Below, one piece after another: positions 14,201 to 26,200 of a stretch of DNA of 64,000 nucleotides (its first letter is position 1; each line of letters starts with the position of its first letter). Origin of the DNA: Sinotaia quadrata (Eukaryota; Mollusca; Gastropoda; Architaenioglossa; Viviparidae); contig CM054184.1 in the NCBI GenBank assembly GCA_028829895.1, positions 27,787,701-27,851,700 on the forward strand. Reading direction: 5' to 3'. Below the pieces are notes generated by a model. It saw only the letters and a list, made by a program, of their open reading frames with translations. It was not told the origin of the DNA and did no database searches. Position numbers and translations under genes: made by a program.

Positions 14201-17200
14201 AGATTATCATCAGACAAGTTTGTTTTCAAATTGTTCTTCATGTATTTTCATTATTGAAAATGTTTGTTTACACAGGTATGTTGTTCCAAAAATTGAAAGG
14301 TACCTTGATGCAAAGGTTTTGACATTAGGAAAGACTTCCTTGGGCAAAAACTAGTAAAAACCCACCAGTCCTTCTTTGAATTTGTCCCTAAGGAGGTCAT
14401 TTGCTTGCAACTCAATGGCTTTGTCTAATAGTCACAGTTAACTGCTCGTATACATACTACAGACTGGGTGGACTGGATACTAAGAATATGTCCGACTTAT
14501 GTAACAATCAGTGACCCATATCAACAACGCTCCTTTATTCCGAATCTGGGTCAGAGTTGTTTGTTCCCTCTCAACTCTCAGAGATTAGAGATAAAAAAAT
14601 TTTAGCAGCAGCTGATCTTGGCAGGATACAAGTAAATTTCCGTAATTTTTTTCCCATAGACAAAAAGGTCTCTACGGGCCGCATGAGAGGGCCTCGCGGG
14701 CCGTAGTTTGGAGACCCCTGATCAAGAGCACAACTTTCAGGATAAGATAACTCATTCATCAAGAGCACAACTTTCAGGATAAGATAACTCATTCATCAAG
14801 AGCACAACTTTCAGGATAAGATACCTCATTCATCAAGAGGAGTCACTTTCAGAATATGATAACTTAATCACCATGAGAACTTTCAAGATAAGATAATTCA
14901 TTCATCAAGAGCACAACTTTCAGGATAAGATAACTCATTCATCAAGAGCACTACTTTCAGGATAAGATAACTCATTCATTCATCAAAAGCAACTTTCAGG
15001 ATAACTCATTAATCAAGAGGACCACTTTCAGGATAGGAAAACTCTCTTAAGACCACAACACATTAATTTATGAGCACCACTTTCAGGATAAGATAATGCA
15101 ATCATCAAAAGTACATCTTGGAATAACACACCTTCAGCATGAGTACAGCTTTCAGAATAAGATATCTCAAACATTATAAATGATAATGGTTTACATCTTA
15201 AGATAAACTCATTCATCATTAGTATGGCTTTGACAATAAGACATTTTATTTATCACAATGAGTACAACTTTCAGAATAAGAATAACTCATTTATCACAAG
15301 CATTACTTTCTATATCGGCCACCCTTTTCATCATATATGATTGTGACTTTCAGATAAAGGCAACTCATTCAACATAATGAGAACATCTCTCTGAATAGGA
15401 CATTTAATTAACTGTGAGCTGTCTTTCTGAATAGGACATCTAATTGTGAGCTGTCTTTCTGAATATGACATCTAACCGTAAGCTGTCTTTCTGAATAAGA
15501 CCTCTAATTAATTGTGAGCTGTCTTTCTAAGACATCCAATTGCTAACTAACCCCTTAATGAGCGGCCGAAAACGTTTTTACTACCAAAAGAGCAAAATGT
15601 CCAAAAGCGTCCTACCAACCACACACACTCAAGCAACTAGTAAACTTCAAATCTAGTTATTTAACATGCACAATAAATATAACCAATAAATATAATCTCC
15701 ACATATCAATAATGAAAATTCTGATAATACATGTATTAATACAAAAAGCAATCAATAATTTTAAATCTTAAGGTTAGTCAAAAATATTTCAAAAGACAAG
15801 GAATGTTCTTGAATTTCCATGTGCATTTACTCAACATACCATGACAAACATTCAAAATAATGTTCGTGAATTCTTGAAACCAAACTCAAGCCACAATTTC
15901 TACCATATTGACACTCAAAAGGAATTCACAGAAATCAACTTACAGCAACACATTTTACTGACAAGTTGATGACAACGCCAGATGCACACACCAATGTTTT
16001 CAAGTAGAGTACAGTAATCACTGTAGAATGAAGTGACAACCAAAAAGGCTTGCTCTGCTCGTAAGCTAACAATTGCCTTTATAACTGGACTCAAGTTATG
16101 TTAAAATTCAAAGTGATAGAATAGAGTACTTCTTCAAAAGGAAACTTCCGGTCCATCACAATTGGATAAAATTGATATGAACAAGTGTGAAACTATTAGT
16201 TAGAAAAACTACTCATCCAGTTGGAACTGGTTTGGATTGCAGCATCAATTTTCTAGCAAATTTTCAACTTGAGTTTTTACTCCAACTCTGACACTTACAA
16301 AAAATTACCATCATAAGGAGTGCCCAAGGCCAGGTCACTTTGACAATTTAACAATTTATTTAACGATTAAGTCTAGAAATAGGGATAGGCTAATTTACTC
16401 CTCCACAAGTTGTGTACACTATAATTCTCCTTATGATTAATCAAATCAGGAATTACTCCAGCAGAGCATCAATTACCTTGAAAGCCTTTTTCAACTCCTT
16501 CCTGATCTTCATTTCTCGCTGTTCACAAGTTGCCTGCAACATAAACCAAGATCAACATTAAGAAACTATAATAACATAAAAGATATTCTTTTAGAACACC
16601 CATAAGAAAAAAATTATAAATCTTAAAGACTATCATGATTATTTTTCATTGTATTATTAATAGTACCATGAGAAAATCAAAGTATGAACTTTTGAGGCAC
16701 TAAAATAATTTCAATTACAAACAGGACAAAGACTTCATTTTTAATTGTTAATACCTTTTTGTCCAAAGACACAAATGATTTGAAAAATAACAATAATGCT
16801 ATGGCCTGTCTGACTGCTTTGTGGACAGTTAGGTGTCCAGTTCCCCAATCATGGGAGGTGTGCGTGTGTGAGAGAGAGAGAGAAAAAATTTAACAGGCCT
16901 GAATTATCATCTGATTACCTTACCTTTATAAATGCTTTCCATTCTAAAAACTTAGTAATTTGATAAGCAACCACCACTACCACCACCCCAGGTATTGATT
17001 CCCTGACCTTAAGGTGTGTTCCATTAGATTAGGTACTACCCCCACTAACTTTAGCCTATCTATCTTTCTCCCATCATTTCTGATTTATGCCTGCAGTCAC
17101 CACCATCACCAAACTTTGTTCCTTTTTATGGGACTTTTTAGGTGTCTCATCTCTGTTCAAAATGTTTCCTCAAGTGAAATCTCTTGTGAATTAGTATGCT

Positions 17201-20200
17201 AAATATGTTTAAAGTGAGAGTTTTGTGAATTAGTATGATTTTGAAGTGAGATTTTTTTGTGAATAAGTGTGTTAAAATATGTTTGAAGTGAGATTTCTTG
17301 TGACTAGTGTGTTAAATGTTTGAAGTGCGGTCTATTCTAAAGTAGTGTGTTAAATGTTTGAATTGAGTTTTCTTGTCTAGTGCATTAAATATGTTTAATA
17401 TAAGGTTTTTTGATGAATTGAGGTTTCCTGTGAGTGACTAGTGTGTTAAATGTTTGAAGTGAGGGGTTTTTGTATGAATCGAGGTTTCCTGTGAGTGACT
17501 ACTGTGTTAAATGTTTGAAGTGAGAGGGGTTTGTATGAATCAAGGTTTCTTGTGAGTGACTACTGTGTTAAATATTTGAAGTGAGGGGGTTTTGTATGAA
17601 TTGAGGTTTCTTGTGAGTGACTAGTGTGTTAATATGTTTGAAGTGAGGGTTTTTTGTATGAATTGAGGTTTCTTGTGATTGACCATTGTGTTAACCAAGA
17701 TGGAACTCCATACCTCTACTAGCGCACCACCAAACACTGTCAGAGCTGATCACAACAAACAAGCATCTTGACTACTATGGTGCAGTGGTGATATACTACT
17801 ACACTGATCTGTCAATAACTCCCAACTTACCAAGCCTATGACAATTTTGTTAAAGTACTTATGTGGACTGAACAGTTAAAACTAATCTGAACCAGATTGA
17901 TCTACAATGCCCTGCCTTAACTTCAGTGAAGTGGCGCATGCCCTCCTTGATGGACTGTCTTAACAAAAAGAAAGATTCAAACAAAAAAGTCTTTATTCAT
18001 GACAGCTGTTTCCATAGGAAAGACAGTTTGAGTGAAATTAAGAAAGCCTGGCTCATAGTTTGCCACAACAACCACAAGGCATCAGCCAGCAAAAGGTAAG
18101 AATAACCTCTAAATTACCAATCTCAGTGCCAGATAATAGGATTTCAGAAATGATTTGAACAGAATCAACAGTTTTATGGCTCAGTCTCTGAATGAGTGTA
18201 CCACATAAGGTGGGTCCATTTGAAATGTTGTTGTCTTAAAAATAAACCACTGAAATAGCATGTGTTTACATTCTATATATTCAGAATTGATGTGAGAGAT
18301 TGTTGCAGATATTTGTGTTTATTTATTTTGTAATTGTGTAATATAAATTTATTTTGAAAATGATGCCTCTCTTTGTGGCATGTTTATGTATTTTTGCTAT
18401 TTTCATTGTTATAAGTAATCCAACAGACTTACTGTACCAAGGTTTTCTTATATTTTAACCAACATTCTAGATCCATTTTATCTTGAAACAGTCAATTTTA
18501 TGAAGAAATAATATTTTTAAAAGGCATTTTCTTTGTCACACTTTTTTCCCATACAAATCATATCCAAAACTTTTATTTTGTTACTGAACATCTACATATC
18601 ATACATAAATACCATGCGCTTTTTAAACAATCAATGCAATCAAAATATTATTTTTCAAATTTATTCATTGTATTCAGAAAAATTCAGCTTTAAGAAAATT
18701 AAGTTGCCTTCATTTCCATTTTAGCATATGATGAAGAAAATTATAAATATAAAATAATGACAATAATATCATGAACTACTTCTTACATTTTTCAAAGGTG
18801 CCATATTGTGGAAAGATAACTCTCTTTTCACTTTGTCTTGGCGTGGTGAGTTCAAATAAGAAAAATAACTCTTGTTTCCATCAAAGATTAAATTGTTATG
18901 AAGTATACGCAACAAATTTTCGGAATCATTGTCTAATGAAAACATTTAAAACTGCTGATAATCTCGATATATTTAAAATAAATTAACTTCATAAAGAGCT
19001 TAAATATTTAGGTGTATATATCCATATAGTTTATTTTGCATTTGAAGTTTCACATAGCTTGTGTGTATGTGTTAAACCTGAGTAAGGGTAAAAAAAACTT
19101 GTAAAAATTACATTCAAGAATATAAACTTCTATATTAAGTTTATTATATATTGAAAAATGTTATATTTAAATAGACACTTTGTCTATTACTTAACATTAT
19201 ATTTGCAGCATAATAACTTAGCCCATTTTATGTTTAGTTGAGAAAAACAGAGTCCTTTTATGAAGGTTGATATCCCTAAAGTCGAATACGGTTTCTACAT
19301 CATGAAGTTATAGTTTTATAACCCATTTTAAACAAATATGCAGGCAGATTAAAAGTTAATAATTAAGATTAATAAATAATAAATTCACTGCAATGAGATG
19401 ATTTATTGCTTTTTTTAAAAACATTTTTTGTCAGGTAAAAAACACATCTCAACTATAATTTATAATTTTTCAACAGAAACATAGTTTTACATATTTTATT
19501 CCTATAACATCACCATTTTTATAATATTTATCTGTTTTATGCTCTATGTGCACATATTATTAATATATCAGTTTACTTTAACATGTAAAATAATTCAATT
19601 TAACCCACTTTATTTTTTGCACTTCATGTCATAAAATTGTACACTTATCAGAGAATGACCAATATACAAAAACATGGAAGAAAGCTGACACCCTTTAGAA
19701 ATTTTGCAAATTGCATGGCTCTGGCAAGCAAAATGTCATCAGCTTACTAAAGGGTAGACTACTCCAACAATGGATAGATAACTTAATGAATACCCTTTGA
19801 TCCTGTGTCATAAAAAAATACAAAAACAAAAACATTTAATAAAGAAGTGAATACTCAAACAAAAAACATTTAATCAGGAAAGAATAAAAATATACAGGAT
19901 GCAAATAAACTGAATAAAGAAACATACAAATAATAACAAAATCTAATAAAGCAAAACGATTAATAGAAACATCCAAAATGTAATTAAGATGCAAAAGACT
20001 AATAAAATCCTCCAAAATTTAATAATGAAGCATAATGACTAACAAAATCCCCCCAAATTTAATAATGAAACAAAATTACTAACAAAATCCCCCCAAATTT
20101 AATTAAGATGCAAAATTACTAACAAAATCCCCCAAAATTTAATAATGAAGCAAAATGACTAACAAAAAACAACAAAATTTAATAAAGCAGAAAAATGAGA

Positions 20201-23200
20201 GACAACAAATAAAATTAAATCATGATGCAAAATGATTAACAAAAAACAACAAAATTTAATAAAGCAGCAAAATGACTGACAACAAATAAAAATAAATCAT
20301 GAAGCAAAATGACTAACAAATAACCACTCAATATAAGAGAGAAGCAAAGAGCAAAGCAAAGCAAATGTAACAAGCAAAAATATTTAACAAAGATGCAAAA
20401 TAACTAATAAATAAGAACATTTAATAAAGAAAAAATAACTAACAAACAATGTTTAATAAAGAAGCAAAATGATGAACAAATAATAACATTTAATTAAAAA
20501 AGCAAAATGAGTAACAAAAGAAATTAATTAAATATGACTAGCAAAAAACATACGAAATTGTGCTTGCTCTGTGCTAGATGTTTCTCTCCCTCCAAAATCA
20601 TTTCATACATATGGCGGTATTCCTTGATGTGTTCTGTTGGACAAAATATGATTATTTTTAACAATTTATTTGCAAAAACATCGCTAAACACCTAGTATAC
20701 GTATTTTTATATAATGCAATAAAACTATAATTAGACATCTTACTGAAAAATAATGTATATATGTTAAGGAGTTATATTACAATTTACATTTATCACCTTT
20801 TAAATAAATGATACAGATATAAATTATGTTGAAATTTTAAACATATAATATGAGTGCCACATCTGAAGAAATAGTACAGACAGCATATATATATATATGA
20901 TGTGGCCTAAGTGCAAAACTAAATATACACTGGCCAAACAGGTTATCCATATTACTAGGTAAGACCACTCAAATTTTGAAGTCTGGCCAAATAAGCTGAT
21001 ATTTGCAGGTTATGTTATGTACCTCAAAGTAAGTTTGCATACAAAATTTTGGAGCTCTAGCTTTAATAGAAAAAAAGTTATGACAGTTCAAAGTTTGATG
21101 TAAATTGCAGAAAAACTCAGATTTCACGAAACCCCCTTTTGAAATGACCACAAAACAAAAACTATGAAACATACACAGTTCATCTTTGCTATGTCAACTC
21201 TCTGTAACACAATTATACTGCTGATTTTTTTTTAAGGATCACAGATGCATAGAAAATGAAATACAGTCTTCTCAAAATAGCATTTTGTTCAAAATTTCAA
21301 ACGGCAAGTGGTTAAAAACAGAATGTCTCTTTTGGAGTCTTGTAAAACAAAAACTACTTCATATACATCATCCAGATTTGGTATACTTGCTCTTTGGAGT
21401 ATAGACATTTCCAGGGTGAAGTTTTAGACAATCTTGTTTAATAGATTTAGAAATAATAAATATAACATATGAAAAATATAGCTTTTTGCAATACATTCGC
21501 AAATAATGCTCACTTGTTGAAGAGAAAAATAGGTCAAACGAAACAGTTATTATTATAATACAGTGTTTCTAATTTCTATAACTGACAGCATGATCATTCT
21601 AACCTAAATAAAGTCATAAATTATATTTTGCATACTTATGTGCATGTATTTAGCAATAACTGAATAAGTTGAATAATGCTCACCATATGTCATAACATGA
21701 ACTATCCATTTGTGTACCTATATCAGCCCTGTAAATCCTGTTCAGTCAATTTCTTTGCTTGTTATGAACTGCATTGCCAATAACTAGTTAGTTGATTTAT
21801 TTAATTTTAATGTCTTTTCACTTGTGGATATTAGACACATTCACACATATGCATAAATATACTTTGATACACCCATATTCGGAAGAAAAAATATAAACTT
21901 ATGAACAGATGCTACTTTGATTTTAATTCTATTATTAAACAAAGTATTAAGAACAGCACATTAATTTTAAAAACAGTTCAAAGCTAGCAAAACTGATACT
22001 CTTTTTAGTTTAATAAAATACTTTTACATTGTTACAATGCTAGTTCAATAGTTGTTACTATTTGCAGTTACTATTTGACAAAGTTGTATAATTCATTAAT
22101 TGTCCATTATTTATTAACAATGTATTATTATTAAGAACAGCACAATTTTAAAAACAGTTCAAAGCTAGCAAAACTGATAGTGATACTCTTTTAGTTTAAT
22201 AAAATACTTTTACATTGTTACAATGTTCAATAGTTGTTACTATTTGCAGTTTATTTTTTAGTTCCCTTCAACAGCAATTGTAATTATTAGTATCTTTATT
22301 TTTAATAGGTGTCTATTTGTTTCATAATATAAGACATTAACATTCTAAAAATATCTTGAAAATTGAAAGCTAAAGTCTTTCATAGTTTTACTTATTATAT
22401 TTCTACTATATTAGTGTATACTGTATGTCTGTAGTGTGTGTAGCATGTTACTCATCCTTGTCTTGATCTCAATTTTTACCATACATCGATTCACTCACTC
22501 ACTGACACATACACTTATTACTATATTAGCATATATCTTTACCTTGAACGGTCACTCAATAACAAATTCTCATTCATCATTTACTAGATTGTTTCTTAAA
22601 ACCCGAATTATAATAAAATAATGAAAAGTACTGGTCAGCTACAGACAGTAACACAGACAAAAATCCGCCAGCATTAAAAGTTGTCGTTCTTTATTTTGGA
22701 TTGGTGCTTTGTAAAATTAATTTAAAATATCGCCGATTAATTAAAATATTTTCTAAAAAAATAAATCTCATCATGAATCATCATTTAATCATTTGCAGCC
22801 AGTATTTTTTGTATAGGACTGCTTTTAATATAAGCAGTTTGTCCTAACAAATCATCACCCTCTTGCAACCGTACTTTAAATGGCCGATGTTTAGCTAACC
22901 TCGTTAATGATCAAAATAAAACTTTCTAACAAATCGTAACTTAAAAATAATAAATAATCGTTTTACAGTAGCAATATTTAGATGAAATTTAATAGTTTTT
23001 GTTAAAATTTACGCAAAATGTTGTCTGGTTGATCCATTTTAATACACGTGTGGTCCAAGATGGCGATCTCTCGTCAACTTCGGCATGGGCGCGAATAAAA
23101 CTATTAGGGTTACCCGCGTTCATTGCCATTCGCACTTCCGTTATAGACACCTCCGTTTCGTGTTATATACCATTTTAAAGGGCAAAAGATGACCTTTTCA

Positions 23201-26200
23201 ACAGTATAAAGTAGGCGAACAGATGAGAATGGGTTTCGAAGTTATAATGCGTCAAACACAACACATAATTTGGATTATCATTTTCTACAGTAAAAATTTT
23301 GAAAAATTAAATCAACCGATGCTTATGTTAAAGGTCATTATCTTAGCTTTCCGTTGATATAAGATTTATTTTTATTGGTTGAATCCTAAAAGAGCGATAG
23401 CGCGTTATGTGAGCATACCCAAAAACGATGTCGGAGGTAAGCCATTTTCAAATCTCGCCACGGGTACTTTAGTACGCTTTACCGACTGTGAGTTTATCGA
23501 TCAAAACGTAATAAATACGTCATTCAAATGTACAAACAAAACTTATATTTAACGTTGGAAGATTCCTTTATTTGTTAAAACAATTTCCAACCATTTCTTT
23601 CTTTTAATTACCGAGATATACAGTTTTGAAAAAGAGTGAATTCAGTCAAAAAGTGACGTTGTCTCCAGTCTCCATATAGCGAGTGGTCTTACCTAATATT
23701 ACTAGGTGATTGCATTAATGCAAGTTGAACTATTGAGGATGCACTATACGCTTGAAAAATATTTCAATTCAATAGTTCAGATGACTGACATTTACAAAGA
23801 ATTCTAAAGCATAGACAAATACCACAAAACTCCTTCTGTAGAAATTGTTCAGGTAACTGTGACATTTTTAAGAATTTAAAACAATGGACAAATTACCTTA
23901 AAATTCACATTTTATAGGAATAGTTCAAATAAGTATGACATTTTGCAAAGAATTCAAAAGCGCAGTCAAATTACCACAAAACTCCCGCTGCACTTCAGTC
24001 CAAAGTAAGTTGAGCTCTGCTAGCTGATTGGCTACATCTTGAAGAGCACGGTTTTCTTCATTGGCCGACCACTTGAGAAGATCTTGTGACACTGAACATG
24101 AGAAATAATCCAACAAAACTTAATAACTAACTAGCCTTAATAATTATACAACGTTCAACAAAACAAACCAAAGCTTTAATTATTATTAAATTGTTCAGCA
24201 CAATCTTCAATTCAAGTTCTGAGGGGGTTCAACACAAAAAAATTATTCAATAAACTTGTCTAATCCTTCATTTGTTCTAACAGTAACAGCTTTTTCCTTA
24301 TTTAGAATTATTTTGTTATTACAACTTTGCAGATGACCTATAAAATCAGGTTTGAATTATACTTTTACTATTCTCTACATACTTAACTGCACTATAAAAT
24401 ATGTAAAACTAAAAGTTTCTAATCTGCACTAACTGTATACCATTTATTTTTAGAATATTTATATTTTTTAATTTCATCATTATTTGTGTTCCAAAATATA
24501 TTGTCATTCATGTTCAATGATAATAAATAAGTACAAGAAACAAACTGCTTATTACAATCACCTGATTCAGTAAAATTTTACTTACCAGAGTTCTGCACAT
24601 TCATAAATGCTTTGGCTGTAGTACGCATATCCTTGACCTCAGAAATCAACACATTGAGGTCAGCATGACCTGCTCCAAGTGACAGCAATTTAACACTGCT
24701 CCTACATTATGCAGAAGCATTAAACTTACTAAATCACTTTCAATTAAAGCCAATAAATATGTAAATTTTATGATGATTGTTCTAATTGTTGCAGTTTCTT
24801 TAAAAAGTTTTACTCTCAAATCTCAACATTGATGCACCCAAATGATAGATGAGGACATAGAGACACATATTTCCTTTCAATGCTAAGAAATCACCCACAA
24901 CCCCTCTAGCTGGAGACAATTCTGCTTTCTTGTAGAAGTGATACATAGATACAAAATATCCTAACTCTAATCTGCTGTTAATATATTTTATTTCTGAAAA
25001 GCACTGAGTCTAATTCTATCTACAAGCAATGAAGATATTTTGCAAATGACTTTTCATACAGTCCCATTCATTGTATGTAGTATTCAGATATCCACATAGT
25101 GAAAGAGCTCCAAATTTTTCACATATCTTATATTTTATTGGTTAATTTTGAATAATCTATATATTAATAAATTTCATCTGCATGATTTATTGTAATATCT
25201 CTTCAATATGTGTACATTTATTTAGACTGAGCAGAAGTATTTTCTAAACAGAACTTTTGAAATTTATTATTTTTTTTTTAAAGAAAAAATCTCAATCTGA
25301 AAATTGATTTTAACCTTAAATTTTGAAAATTTTAAAGATTACCTTGGTGACGGTTAAGTTAATATACAATACTAGTGTTCTGTACTCGTTTAAATTTCTC
25401 CCTTACCCATTCTCCATTAGAACTTGGGGTAAATTTATATAAGATTTTTGTCTGTTTACTATTTTAGGTGACTTAAAATACTTATCAAGAAAGTGTTATG
25501 TAGACATATTTACTGGCATATGTGTATGTACCCTAAAAAGTACTTCACTGAAAACTTATTAAATATTAATGAAAAATGCTTTGCATGTAAATCTGATGAC
25601 TAAAGAATGTTGGTTGCAGTGAGATTAAACACCGACCCAGTAATCCGTTAAATAACAGTCAAATGGCATATTCATGATATTGCTGATGGCAAAATTCAAT
25701 TGCATAGTTTTCCATCTTCCAATATGAAATTCGGTAGAGCTCGTAAATAATGCAAGTGGCCACAATACGCTGTTTGCTCTCATTACATTGTAATCTCCCA
25801 AGCTATCAATTAAATCTAAATTTACTTTTAATATATTTCATGAATGAATGTTTTCTTTGAAAGCAAACAAAAGATAATAATAACAGATAATCATCCAAGA
25901 GCACATTTAACTTTAGTACTGCGATAACACTTAAAAAGTAAAGGAATGCTTTGAGTAGGAAAAAGGGTGTCGAACTTTCTCATAGGCATAAGCGTGTCGA
26001 AATTGCCATGTGAAACGTATACATTTTCTTTATGCTGTATTCTTAAAAATGTAATAAATTTTGCTAAAGCATTCTTCAGACACCCTCACTCCCAACCACT
26101 ACAGTAGAAATTATGTCCGAGTGCCCGCGAGGGCTGGTTCCAAAATGATTTGTTATTAATTTATTCTCTCGTTGTGGTTTGTTTATGCACTCTATATTTA

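Noticed and set aside
22436..22621. Short open frame inside the 2740-bp TIR element
   Set aside because: Only about 60 codons in AT-rich DNA, no transposase motif.
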